Translations under genes and position numbers: made by a program | Part shown: in pieces, positions 36,941 to 45,879 of the stretch | Position numbering within the stretch: the stretch's first letter is position 1 | Layout of the letters: each line of letters begins with the position of its first letter | Notes under the pieces: model-generated | What the model was told of the DNA's origin: nothing | Databases searched by the model: none | The model's input: only the letters and a program-made list of their open reading frames with translations | DNA from: B10-G9 sp964627755 | GTDB taxonomy: Bacteria; Chloroflexota; Anaerolineae; Anaerolineales; UBA11858 | Assembly: GCA_964627755.1 (NCBI GenBank) | Contig: CAZVIH010000093.1 | Location: 15,353-79,352, forward strand | DNA: 64,000 bases | Reading direction: 5' to 3'

Positions 36941-37816
36941 TCAAGAGAATTTTTCCCGTAAATACTCAATTACTTTATTGTCGATTAATTTTTCGTCACC
37001 ATACCAGCGCTCTTCAAGGTTTTCTTCTCCAACGAGAGACTTTAAGGATACGAGCATACTTTCATTAACCTGACCGGTGATCTCATCCTTGAAGTGGCCA
37101 GTTTTTTTCATTATTCCCTGCAGTTCTCTGGCTACACTGGGAAGAGAGATCAGATCATCCGGATCTACTTCACCAAAATATAGATGATGGTTCTCTGTCA
37201 GTTGTTTTAACTTCAGGATCGGATAGGGATGATCATCTACACGTAGATCGAGGTAGCGATCATTATCCCCTCCATATCCTCCCCCTTCCCGGACAACCAG
37301 TAAGCCAGCTGCCTGTCGACCTCTTTTATCTCCGCCAGCTTCTTGTCCTGCTTCGAGGGCAGCTACCAACCAGTCTGCCAGTTCACCATCACCCTGACGG
37401 GCTTTTTCAAATTTTTCGGCCATGGCCTCAACTGTACCTGGCAGCAGGATATTTCCCTGGCAGGCAAACCCATCCCCCACTATATGCCCGGCCCATTCCT
37501 GGCATTTTTTACCAGTGAATGAAGCGGCTTTTCCATCTTTATCAACCACTCCTACCTGCCGTTGTTCCTTATTTTCATCATCCTCAATTAACAGCTGAAT
37601 AGTATCTTCCGCTGAATGACCTTCCTGCATCAAATCCAACCCTCGAAGACCATAAGTGACATTTGCGAAGGATTGAGTGGCAACAGCTCCAGCATTAGAC
37701 CTGGCCCAGGATACAACTGCCGCAGCTGCCAGAAATTTGGACTGAACAGCGACTCCCCACTCTCTTTTACGGGGGTCATAGGCGACAATGGAAAAAGTAT
37801 GAATAAGTTTATCCAC
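36941..37816 (-). CDS. DUF1028 family protein (putative Ntn-hydrolase fold)
   Basis: A 291-residue protein. The N-terminal 210 residues are DUF1028: TFSIVAYDPRKREWGVAVQSKFLAAAAVVSWARSNAGAVATQSFAN opens the fold, and GNILLPGTVEAMAEKFE and DLRVDDHPYPILKLKQL close it. The family resembles N-terminal nucleophile hydrolases, with activity unproven. The last 80 residues are a small C-terminal extension found in some members. The start is a GTG with AGGGAG nine bases upstream. It is the last gene of a run that may begin at the roadblock gene, 28 bases apart. Confidence 0.88.
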   Translation of the reverse strand: MDKLIHTFSIVAYDPRKREWGVAVQSKFLAAAAVVSWARSNAGAVATQSFANVTYGLRGLDLMQEGHSAEDTIQLLIEDDENKEQRQVGVVDKDGKAASFTGKKCQEWAGHIVGDGFACQGNILLPGTVEAMAEKFEKARQGDGELADWLVAALEAGQEAGGDKRGRQAAGLLVVREGGGYGGDNDRYLDLRVDDHPYPILKLKQLTENHHLYFGEVDPDDLISLPSVARELQGIMKKTGHFKDEITGQVNESMLVSLKSLVGEENLEERWYGDEKLIDNKVIEYLREKFS

Positions 37817-37844
37817 AGAAGGATTACTCCCTAAATGAACTGGA

Positions 37845-38351
37845 TTAGTTCAGGACTTTAAAATAAGCTTTGCAGGTGGATCCTTCTTTTTCAATTCCGG
37901 TTGTAATCAGCTCAAGCATATCTTTTTGAGCGATCCTATTAATTAAAGCTTCCAACAGGCTTGGAATCGGGCATAAAGTCCCTTTCACTTCTGCCCCACC
38001 GACACCTTTTGGACATATCCGGCACGTTTTTCCTGCGATCAATAAAACAACCTGATCTTCCCCGGCCTCTTGCAGGTCATATTCGCCAACCATGGTGAGG
38101 ATTTTATTGATATACATGATCAGGTTCTTGATGACTTCTGCTTTGGTTTCTCCCGGTACAGCATTCATATTTGGCAGAATTTTCTTGGCATCAAGATACG
38201 CATAAAGATACTCTGCAGCCCGCTTGGCAACTATATTGATCGATCCCTGATTAAGCATTCCCAATTCACCTAATCCAGCAAAGAAAGAGGCAAAAAATGA
38301 ATGATAAGGATTCAGATCCCTTTCAATCACAACCTTTCTTAAATCTTCCAT
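37845..38351 (-). CDS. Unrecognised 168-residue protein with CxxC, partner of the roadblock gene
   Basis: I do not firmly recognise the family. The protein is mostly helical in its first 110 residues, then shows a beta-rich C-terminal part with KTCRICPKGVGGAEVKGTLCPIP and a last cysteine in STCKAYFK. That CxxC-G-G-A-E-x-x-G-x-x-C-P-x-P block is reminiscent of ligand- or metal-binding V4R-like sensors, a weak resemblance. I chose the ATG at 38351, which has a perfect AAGGAGG five bases upstream, instead of the ATG at 38399 that overlaps the previous gene. Pairing with a roadblock protein suggests a signalling role (inference). Confidence 0.7.
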   Translation of the reverse strand: MEDLRKVVIERDLNPYHSFFASFFAGLGELGMLNQGSINIVAKRAAEYLYAYLDAKKILPNMNAVPGETKAEVIKNLIMYINKILTMVGEYDLQEAGEDQVVLLIAGKTCRICPKGVGGAEVKGTLCPIPSLLEALINRIAQKDMLELITTGIEKEGSTCKAYFKVLN

Positions 38352-38385
38352 CCCGGCCTCCTTGAAGCTCCATACTAATAAATTT

Positions 38386-38757
38386 TCAAAGAATTTCACT
38401 CAATTCTTCGATACATTTTTTACACTCATAGAATAACATGCCAAGGCGGACTTCTTTCTCAACCAGAGCTACCAAAATTGCATATTCTCCTATACTTCGA
38501 ATAAGGATATAACCATTTGTTCCTTCTACGAGAACACGGTTCATATTCCCCCGATCCAATTCATCGCCACTCCGCGAACTGATAGAAAGGATTGCCGCTC
38601 CCATTGCGCCAATCCGATCTTCCTCAACATCTTTTGGAAGCCTGGAAGCGATTACCAACCCGTCAGTGCTGACAACTGCAGTTGCCTGGATATGGGGAAC
38701 ATTCCTTTCGAATTTATTTAAAATCGCATCTAATTGGGCAGAAATTGTTGGAACCAT
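38386..38757 (-). CDS. Roadblock/LC7 domain protein
   Basis: A 123-residue single-domain protein of the roadblock/LC7 fold. The string HIQATAVVSTDGLVIASRLPKD and the RIGAMGAAILSISSRSGDEL helix are characteristic, followed by VLVEGTNGYILIRSI and VALVEKEVRLGMLFYECKK. In bacteria these proteins usually partner small Ras-like GTPases such as MglA, but no GTPase is in this window. The ATG at 38757, with GGAG upstream, is preferred to one nine codons earlier. It stands just upstream of the unrecognised CxxC gene. Confidence 0.88.
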   Translation of the reverse strand: MVPTISAQLDAILNKFERNVPHIQATAVVSTDGLVIASRLPKDVEEDRIGAMGAAILSISSRSGDELDRGNMNRVLVEGTNGYILIRSIGEYAILVALVEKEVRLGMLFYECKKCIEELSEIL

Positions 38758-38960
38758 AAGAGAACTCCAGGTATATAAGACCAAAGATAATGCGGAAGGG
38801 GATTCCCTTTTTACAAATTATTATAAACCCAACTCAGTGTGTTTATCTTCTAATAATAAATGTGTAATCGTACCTGATTTATTAAATTGAGATTGAACCT
38901 GCTATTCGATCTCAGAAAGAACATTTTGATTTATCTTGGTAGGTTCGGGGCCATGTCGGT

Positions 38961-41900
38961 TCAGGAATCAATTACCTCATCAACTTCATCCAGCTTCAAG
39001 CTGAGTACCTGACTGGAAGAATCAGAGGACATTATGATACCGTAAATAATATCTGCAACCTGAACAGTATTCCTGTTATGAGTAATAACGATAAATTGGG
39101 TCTCTGAACTCAACTCCCGGATAAGTTTTCTGAATCTGGCCACATTGGATTCGTCCAACATGGCATCTACCTCATCCAAGACACAAAATGGCGTAGGTGA
39201 AATTTTCAGTAATGAGAAGATCAGCGCCGCTGCAATCAAACTTCGCTCGCCGCCAGACAGAAGGGATAGCCCTTGGGTTCTCCGTCCTGGCAGTCGAACA
39301 TTGATATCCACACCCGACCCCGTTAAATCATCAGGGTCTGATAGGATCAACTGACCTTTTCCCCCACCAAATAATTGGCTGAAGATATCCTTGAATTCAA
39401 TAGCCACAGCATCGAAGGTTTTTCTAAATTCACGCTCCATTAAGACATCCAACTCAGCAATAACTTCCTTCAAGTCTGCCTCGGCTTTTCTCAAATCCAG
39501 CAGTTGTTCGGTCAAAAAATCATGGCGATCATTTACTTCCCTGTATTCATGTTGGGCTTCCGGGTTGATGGCACCCAGTCGTCTTAACTGAGCCCTTTGT
39601 TCACGAATGGTTCCGCCCAGATCCTTGGAAATCTCCTTTACAACCGGGAGTTTTTGTACATATCCTTCCAGCGGCAGCGGGGTTGGTCCTGAGATTTCTT
39701 TGTTATATTCAAGCTCTACCAGTCCAATATCCTCTTTAATTCGTTCCTGGATAGATTCCAGCTTCTCCCTGTTCCTTGTGAAATTGATGTCTGCTTGGGC
39801 ATATGAACGCTCAGCTTGATTCAATATCCGCCTGGCATTCGCTTCCTTATTTTGCAGCTCCCGCTGCTCTTCTTCATCCTTGCTTAACTCAAGATCTGTT
39901 TCGTCAATAAGCTTCCTCAGCTCATTGATTTCCTTCTGGATTGTTTTCTCCCCATCTTCCAGAAATTGGGATTCATCCGTGAGTTTCTTGATTTGTTCCT
40001 GATATTCCTGGCTTAATGTTGAGTTCGTTTTGAGTCTATTATCAGCATCCGTCCAAGCCCTTTCCCTTTCGTCCACACGTTGATTTAAATCTTGCAGCGC
40101 TCTTTCAGCAACCGCCACCTGGGTTTCCCAATGGGCAAGCTGTTCCCGTTCTTCATCCAGGGCAAACCCGCGTAAGATGCTGATGGATTGTGCAGCGCGT
40201 TCCTGTGATAGGGAAATATCTGTTTGGATCTTTTCTAAATCACCCTTGAATTGAAGAGTGTCCTTTTCTGCTTCCGAGATCTCGCTCAACAGGAGCTGGT
40301 GCTGGGCTGACTCCCACTGAACCTGTCGTTCAGCCTCATTCCTGTTGAGGGAGCTTTGGCGGTATTTTTCATCAATCGTGTCAACTGACTGTCTGGCTTC
40401 TGCTAATTTTAATTTAAGGCTGCTCTCCTGTTCAGAAAACTCAGAAATTCTTTTATCCACCTGGTTAAGGCTATTTTCCAGTTCCGAAATTAACTTGGCC
40501 GAGGTTTTAAGTTTCTCCTGCCAGCTTTTTCGCTGCCGGGATCGGCTTAGGACTCCTGCCTGCCCTTCATTGCCAGCGACAATTTCACCCGTAGTATAGA
40601 AAACTTCACCGTTCAATGTAACGGCTTTTGTACCGGGTGGTTGATCACGAAGAACCCGATTAAGGTCCTTTTTATCTTTCAGGACAAAGACACGACCCAA
40701 CAGTAACTCGATTGCAGGGCGATACTTGGGCGGTGCTTCTACCAGATCCGCCGCAATACCTAATAATCCCGGGATATTATTATTCAATATAGGACGTTCA
40801 AGGGTAACCAACCGGTTCAATGGAAGCAGGACCCCTTTGGTGGTTTCCTTGAGCAGGATCTCGAGAGCTTTATCCGATCCCTTATCTTCTTCAAGAATGA
40901 CCGCATCCAAAAAATCCCCCAGAGCAGCCGCAATGGGTTTTTCATACTCTTCTGGCACTTCCAGGAAATTACTGATCGTCCCCAGAGCTCCGGGAAGGTT
41001 CCCCGCGCGGGATTCAGTTAACAACAATTTGGCACCATCCGCATATCCTGCAAGTTTCTGTTCAGATTGTTGGAGCACCAGCATCTCAGCCGTTAACTGG
41101 CTGTATTCGGTTTTATTCAGAGAAAGTTTATTAAATAGATCTTGGCGGATCTTATCCCCTTCCTCTTTCTCTTCCAAAATTTGATCCAATTCTGTTTCAA
41201 TCTTTGTTTTCGCAGCACTTTCACGGTCAAATTCGCTTTTGACCGTTAAGTATTGTTTATGAATATTCTCAAAGTTTTCCCGGGCTTCCTGAACCTTCTG
41301 CTCCGCAGTTTGAACTCGTTCCTTCTTTTTATCAATCTGGTCGATTCGGTCAGCTAACTGGGATCGAAGCCTGATTTGCTGATTGGTGTACTCAGTCAAA
41401 TCATTCTGGGCATCAGTTGCTTCCTTTTCAATGGTGCCCATTTGGGACCGTTTTTCATCCAGAGCTTGTTTAGCCTGGTCTGCTTTGCGCTGGAATTCTG
41501 CCAGGTTTTCTTGATCTGATATCAAATCATTTCGCGAACGATCAAGCCGCTCCCGGGTGAGGACTGTCTGTTCTTCCAGGCGTACCCGTTCTGTTTCCAG
41601 GTCCTGGATCCTTTTCTCAAGCGAGCGGATCCGCTCCTCTATAACTGCTCGTTCCCGACTGATATTTTCTTTTTGATTGTGATGCTCGGACAGTTCTTTG
41701 TGCCAGGTATTCAAACGCGATCGCTGGCTCTGTACCCGAGCTTGATTTTCAGATAAGTCCCGGTCGAAATCCGCCTGGTTCTTGCGAGCTTGTTCGAGAT
41801 CCAACCTATATTTGGCTTCCTGGTCTTTAGCTTGGTTCAAGTCAGCTTGAACTCTGGCCCAATGGTATCCGTACCATTCCTGAAGCAATACTCGCAGGTC

Positions 41901-42560
41901 AGCTTTCACCTGATCATATTGCTCCGCACGCTCTGCCTGACGTTGCAGGCTTTTTAATCGCGGTTTTAACTCAGAGAGAATATCCTCAACTCGATCCAGA
42001 TTGCGGTGGGTTTTCTCAAGCCGTCTTTCTGCATCAGCCTTTCTCGAGCGATACAGGCCAATACCAGCAGCTTCTTCAAAAAGCGAGCGCCTTTCTTCAG
42101 CTTTAAGGGATAGGGCTGCATCGACCAACCCCTGGCCAATGATGGTATAGGTCCTGTCTGCAAGACCTGATTTCCCCAGGAGTTCATACACATCTCGCAA
42201 CAGTACTTGTTGTCCGTTTAACAAATATTCGTTCTTGCCATCCCGGAATGCCCGCCGGGTGATAGAAACTTCAGAAAAATCGATCGGTAACCAGCCATCG
42301 CTGTTATCAAATGTGATCGTGGCTGCTGCCATACCTGCTCTGGGTCGCTGCTCAGAACCAGAGAAAATCATATCCATGGTCTTTTTCCCCCGTAACAATT
42401 TATAGGATTGTTCTCCAAGCACCCAGCGTACCGCGTCTGCAATATTGGATTTTCCAGATCCATTTGGACCAACGATAACTGTGATTTCATCTGCGAACTC
42501 AAAATTCGTTTTGGTCGCAAATGTCTTAAATCCATTCAGTTCAATCGATTTTAATCTCAT
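38961..42560 (-). CDS. smc: Chromosome segregation ATPase SMC
   Basis: A 1199-residue condensin subunit. The N-terminal Walker A is GPNGSGKSNIADAVRWVLGEQ, long coiled coils flank a hinge at about residues 515-660 (PGALGTISNFLEVPEEYEKPIAAALG), and the C-terminal head has the signature LSGGERSLIAAAL and Walker B PFCVLDEVDAMLDESN. Length and layout are standard. It begins 6 bases after the rnc stop, the rnc-smc pairing being common in bacteria. scpA and scpB are not in the window. The ORF is uninterrupted over 3.6 kb. Confidence 0.97.
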   Translation of the reverse strand: MRLKSIELNGFKTFATKTNFEFADEITVIVGPNGSGKSNIADAVRWVLGEQSYKLLRGKKTMDMIFSGSEQRPRAGMAAATITFDNSDGWLPIDFSEVSITRRAFRDGKNEYLLNGQQVLLRDVYELLGKSGLADRTYTIIGQGLVDAALSLKAEERRSLFEEAAGIGLYRSRKADAERRLEKTHRNLDRVEDILSELKPRLKSLQRQAERAEQYDQVKADLRVLLQEWYGYHWARVQADLNQAKDQEAKYRLDLEQARKNQADFDRDLSENQARVQSQRSRLNTWHKELSEHHNQKENISRERAVIEERIRSLEKRIQDLETERVRLEEQTVLTRERLDRSRNDLISDQENLAEFQRKADQAKQALDEKRSQMGTIEKEATDAQNDLTEYTNQQIRLRSQLADRIDQIDKKKERVQTAEQKVQEARENFENIHKQYLTVKSEFDRESAAKTKIETELDQILEEKEEGDKIRQDLFNKLSLNKTEYSQLTAEMLVLQQSEQKLAGYADGAKLLLTESRAGNLPGALGTISNFLEVPEEYEKPIAAALGDFLDAVILEEDKGSDKALEILLKETTKGVLLPLNRLVTLERPILNNNIPGLLGIAADLVEAPPKYRPAIELLLGRVFVLKDKKDLNRVLRDQPPGTKAVTLNGEVFYTTGEIVAGNEGQAGVLSRSRQRKSWQEKLKTSAKLISELENSLNQVDKRISEFSEQESSLKLKLAEARQSVDTIDEKYRQSSLNRNEAERQVQWESAQHQLLLSEISEAEKDTLQFKGDLEKIQTDISLSQERAAQSISILRGFALDEEREQLAHWETQVAVAERALQDLNQRVDERERAWTDADNRLKTNSTLSQEYQEQIKKLTDESQFLEDGEKTIQKEINELRKLIDETDLELSKDEEEQRELQNKEANARRILNQAERSYAQADINFTRNREKLESIQERIKEDIGLVELEYNKEISGPTPLPLEGYVQKLPVVKEISKDLGGTIREQRAQLRRLGAINPEAQHEYREVNDRHDFLTEQLLDLRKAEADLKEVIAELDVLMEREFRKTFDAVAIEFKDIFSQLFGGGKGQLILSDPDDLTGSGVDINVRLPGRRTQGLSLLSGGERSLIAAALIFSLLKISPTPFCVLDEVDAMLDESNVARFRKLIRELSSETQFIVITHNRNTVQVADIIYGIIMSSDSSSQVLSLKLDEVDEVIDS

Positions 42561-42566
42561 GAATTC

Positions 42567-43307
42567 TCAGTTACCTTTTTTATTATGATTGTTCAAATGC
42601 GTTAATTTGTCCAGTGCTTCCTGGGCTGCTAATTTAGATGCTTCGCGTTTACTGTTACCTGTCCCAGTGCCCGACACTATTCCATTTACACTGACATGAA
42701 CCTCAAAAACCTTTTCATGGTCCGGACCGGATTCCTTGACAGTCTGATACACCGGAGGATCCTGGGACCTGGCTTGGGTCCATTCCTGCAAAAGGCTCTT
42801 GGGATCATGGGGATGGCCATCTTCCAGAATTTCTTCTATTGCCTCCTGGATAAATGGCTCAAAAAATACTTCTACGGCTTTTACTCCCCGGTCAAGATAA
42901 ATGCCGCCGACCAATGCTTCAAACCCAGCGCAAAGTAAAGCTCGTCGGGATCTGCCTCCGGAGACAATCTCGCCTTGTCCCAGGCGCATTGCTCTGCCCA
43001 GATCAAGTTTGCTGGCAAAATCAGCCAGCTGTTCCGTTCTGACCAGGGCGGTCCTCACCAGGGTCAAATCCCCTTCCGTCATTTCTGGATAATGATTATA
43101 GAGCCAGGCACCTACAATAAAATCCAATACGGCATCACCAAGGAATTCCAGACGTTCATTATCTTCCAATGCGTCTGGATTTTCATTGATAAAGGATCGA
43201 TGGGTTAAAACACGCGTTAACAAGGCCATGTTCTTAAAACCCAGTCCAGCTCTTTGATTAAATTCCAGGGGGGTTTCGATAAATTCCTGACCCTTCACCT
43301 GACCCAT
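42567..43307 (-). CDS. rnc: Ribonuclease III
   Basis: A 246-residue double-strand RNA endonuclease for rRNA and mRNA processing. The catalytic signature NERLEFLGDAVLDFIVGAWLY carries the metal-binding glutamates and aspartate; the second acidic cluster lies near FEALVGGIYLD. A dsRNA-binding domain occupies about residues 165-240 (DPKSLLQEWTQ, then SKREASKLAAQEAL). GAGGAG precedes the ATG. It is upstream of smc on the same strand. Confidence 0.96.
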   Translation of the reverse strand: MGQVKGQEFIETPLEFNQRAGLGFKNMALLTRVLTHRSFINENPDALEDNERLEFLGDAVLDFIVGAWLYNHYPEMTEGDLTLVRTALVRTEQLADFASKLDLGRAMRLGQGEIVSGGRSRRALLCAGFEALVGGIYLDRGVKAVEVFFEPFIQEAIEEILEDGHPHDPKSLLQEWTQARSQDPPVYQTVKESGPDHEKVFEVHVSVNGIVSGTGTGNSKREASKLAAQEALDKLTHLNNHNKKGN

Positions 43308-43439
43308 ATAATGCTCCTCGGAACTCAGGGCCAGCCAAACTCCTCAAAGAAGTGTTAAGAATTTCGCTGTCCATCAGTTCCTTTCTTTATTGAAGTGGTA
43401 AGGTTTTATTATACCCAATGACGCAGGTTAGGCAACGGT

Positions 43440-44525
43440 TCAACCATTTTTCAAACCGTGTCCGGTGATAATACAGATGATCGGTCCAGGCATTCTTTCG
43501 TAGACTTGCTCCAACCCGCTCCACACCAATGCAGATGTCATTTCTACGTACAGACCAAGTTTTGCAAGCTGCGTCTGTCCGGTTAGAATTTCTGATTCTT
43601 CTACTTTTAATATAGATCCTCCACTGCGGCGAACAGCTGCCAAAACCTCTTTACCATGATAAGGATCCGATATACCCACTCCCGCAGCCAACGTTTTACC
43701 TTCAGGCACAGGATTTGGTTCCAGATTATCTGTCTGAAAAACTTCATATAACGGAGCACAGGCAGCAGCCTGAACCCCAATCAGGTGCGGAATTCGGGTG
43801 ATCGATCCCGCTTCCAGTAAAGCCTGGAATCCAAGATATACTCCCAGCAATAAACTGCCATGACCAACGGGCATGATCACGGTGCCGGGTGCGCTCCCGA
43901 TTTCTTCAAACAGCTCATAAGCTATACTTGCTATACCTGCAGTTCCATGTGGTAAATAAGCATGGGAGGCATAAACCGCCCCCGATCCAACTTCTTTCAG
44001 GACTGCTTCTGCAGCATTGGACCTCGGGCCAGGTATCGGGATAACCCTCGAACCATAACTTTCGATCTGCTGTCTTTTAGGACCGGAAGCTGATGCCGGA
44101 ATAAAGACCTTTCCTTGTATACCAGCCCGCGAGGCGTAGGCTGCAAAAGAAGCTCCAGCATTTCCAGATGAATCTTCTACTGCCTCCTGAACTCCAGCAG
44201 CTTTTAACCAGCTCATCAGAACAGCTGTACCCCGGTCTTTGAAGGAGCCTGTAGGGTTCTGGCTCTCCATTTTAAAACCGATCTTTTTATCGTAAACAGT
44301 ACTCCAGACCAGGGGTGTATTCCCCTCTCCCAAACTTATCAGAGGCGCTTCATCAGGGAGGGAAAACCCGGATCTGTAACGCCAGATGCCAGGGAGATGC
44401 GGTTTTATCTTCTCGAGTATGAATTCAAGCCCGGGGGAAAAACCAAATAGACCTCCACAATCTGGGCAGCGGTGGGGAAATTGATCAATAGGAAAAGGTT
44501 TGTGGCAAGACCGGCACTGGATCAT
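43440..44525 (-). CDS. thrC: Threonine synthase-like PLP enzyme with N-terminal zinc ribbon
   Basis: A 361-residue fold-type II PLP enzyme. The N-terminus has a zinc-ribbon with C4, C7, C20 and C23, usual in one group of threonine synthases. The PLP lysine is K96 in NPTGSFKDRG, and SSGNAGASFAAYASRAG follows. Threonine synthase converts O-phosphohomoserine to threonine. It lies 49 bases after a MoaD/ThiS-like gene. Because related PLP enzymes paired with sulphur carriers make cysteine or homocysteine, another reaction cannot be excluded. No other threonine-pathway gene is present. Confidence 0.85.
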   Translation of the reverse strand: MIQCRSCHKPFPIDQFPHRCPDCGGLFGFSPGLEFILEKIKPHLPGIWRYRSGFSLPDEAPLISLGEGNTPLVWSTVYDKKIGFKMESQNPTGSFKDRGTAVLMSWLKAAGVQEAVEDSSGNAGASFAAYASRAGIQGKVFIPASASGPKRQQIESYGSRVIPIPGPRSNAAEAVLKEVGSGAVYASHAYLPHGTAGIASIAYELFEEIGSAPGTVIMPVGHGSLLLGVYLGFQALLEAGSITRIPHLIGVQAAACAPLYEVFQTDNLEPNPVPEGKTLAAGVGISDPYHGKEVLAAVRRSGGSILKVEESEILTGQTQLAKLGLYVEMTSALVWSGLEQVYERMPGPIICIITGHGLKNG

Positions 44526-44574
44526 GGGAGTCTCCGATCAATCTTCAATTGCTCACACGAGAATTTCTGGTCAC

Positions 44575-44823
44575 CTATCCACCGCTAACATGAGGGAAAA
44601 ATGCTATCTCAGCCTGATCGGGGATGATCGTTTCATCACCTGAGAAAACCTGGTTCACGGAACTTAGCATATTAAGCACTGTGGGGGCTGCATCGGGATA
44701 TAAACCTACCAGAATTTGTTTCAGATCATTAACGCTAGAGCCGGCTGGCAGGTTTAACTCCAGCTGTTTTTTCCCTATCCTGGCCCGAATTGTGGAAAAT
44801 AATAAGATCTTTACAGTAATCAT
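44575..44823 (-). CDS. MoaD/ThiS-family ubiquitin-like sulphur carrier
   Basis: An 82-residue beta-grasp protein with the C-terminal Gly-Gly tail (FFPHVSGG) that is adenylated and thiocarboxylated in this family. The length and the strings LPAGSSVNDLKQIL and IIPDQAEIAFFPHVSGG fit MoaD, the small subunit of molybdopterin synthase, but no moaE, moaA or mog is nearby. The ATG at 44823 is chosen over a TTG 21 bases earlier. It lies directly upstream of the PLP enzyme gene, so a sulphur-donor role for that enzyme is possible (inference). Confidence 0.85.
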   Translation of the reverse strand: MITVKILLFSTIRARIGKKQLELNLPAGSSVNDLKQILVGLYPDAAPTVLNMLSSVNQVFSGDETIIPDQAEIAFFPHVSGG

Positions 44824-44947
44824 CAACTTGTACCAATAACACAAATCCTGTTATCAAGGATTCAAGGATAACTTTCTGGTGAAATTATACCGTACTCATC
44901 CCCCACTTCAGGACTAACCGAGCCCAGAAAGGAAAAAACCCCCGTGT

Positions 44948-44953
44948 TATAAT
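44948..44953 (+). promoter_or_regulatory. -10 element for a leaderless ftsY transcript
   Basis: TATAAT, seven bases, then the ftsY ATG at 44961; no ribosome site and no clear -35. Confidence 0.4.
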
Positions 44954-44960
44954 GCAGACG

Positions 44961-45872
44961 ATGGAAAACAACCTTGAGAAATGGAAAATTGGGCTTTCCA
45001 GGACCCGAAAATCGACCTTCGGGAAGATCGCTACATTTTTTGGCGCCAGCGAGATCACTTTGGCTACCTGGGATGAACTGGAAGATCTTTTCATCCAGTC
45101 TGATCTCGGTGCACAAACCAGCCTGGAGATCATTGATCAATTAAAAAACCGCTGCGTAAATGAAGGAATCATCCATTCTGAGGAACTGAGTGGGTTGCTA
45201 AAAAACGAACTTACCTCTCGGTTGATCATGCCCCCGCAGTTCCAGATTAAGGATAAACCCCAGGTCATATTGATCGCTGGAGTTAATGGATCGGGGAAAA
45301 CAACTACGATCGCAAAATTAGGAAAATTCTATCAAGACCAGGGATTTAGTGTCCATTTCATCGCTGCCGATACTTACCGGGCTGCGGCTGTAGAACAGCT
45401 GCAGATCTGGGGTGACAGACTGAATATAACAGTTACTTCTGGTCAGCAAAATGGGGATCCCGGAGCAGTTGTTTATGATGGCATTCAATCTGCCGTATCC
45501 AGGAACAAGGATCTGGTTTTGATCGATACTGCCGGAAGGTTGCACACCAGTTATAACCTGATGGAAGAGTTGAAGAAGGTACACCGTGTAGCCGGTAAGG
45601 CACTTTCCACAGCACCTCATCACTGCTGGCTGGTTATGGATGCTACAACAGGTCAGAATGCTCTGCACCAGGCAGAATCATTCCGAGAATCAATTCCCCT
45701 GGATGGAATCATTCTGGCCAAGCTGGATTCGTCAGCCAAAGGTGGAATGGCATTTGCAATCCAGGACAAACTGGGTTTACCCATTATTTTTGCAGGGCTG
45801 GGTGAAAAACCGGAAGACCTGGTCCAGTTTGATCCATTATCATTTGTAACCAATATCATTAATCAGGAATAA
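44961..45872 (+). CDS. ftsY: Signal recognition particle receptor FtsY
   Basis: A 303-residue GTPase that docks ribosome-SRP complexes at the membrane. It has an N domain (about 10-85) and a G domain with GVNGSGKTTTIAKLGK, AADTYRAAAVEQLQ, LIDTAGRLHTSYNLMEEL and LAKLDSSAKGG, ending in GLGEKPEDLVQFDP. The acidic A domain is missing, as in many gram-positive-like lineages. I chose the ATG at 44961 because the earlier ATG at 44952 lies inside a TATAAT; there is no ribosome site. It is followed within 8 bases by a methyltransferase gene. Confidence 0.95.
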   Translation: MENNLEKWKIGLSRTRKSTFGKIATFFGASEITLATWDELEDLFIQSDLGAQTSLEIIDQLKNRCVNEGIIHSEELSGLLKNELTSRLIMPPQFQIKDKPQVILIAGVNGSGKTTTIAKLGKFYQDQGFSVHFIAADTYRAAAVEQLQIWGDRLNITVTSGQQNGDPGAVVYDGIQSAVSRNKDLVLIDTAGRLHTSYNLMEELKKVHRVAGKALSTAPHHCWLVMDATTGQNALHQAESFRESIPLDGIILAKLDSSAKGGMAFAIQDKLGLPIIFAGLGEKPEDLVQFDPLSFVTNIINQE

Positions 45873-45879
45873 GATAAAT

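Noticed and set aside
40726..41184. 152-codon plus-strand frame inside smc
   Set aside because: Antisense to a conserved coiled-coil/hinge region of SMC; composition and lack of start signals mark it as a shadow.
44952..44960. ATG at 44952 as the ftsY start
   Set aside because: It overlaps the TATAAT element; the ATG at 44961 leaves a normal start distance.
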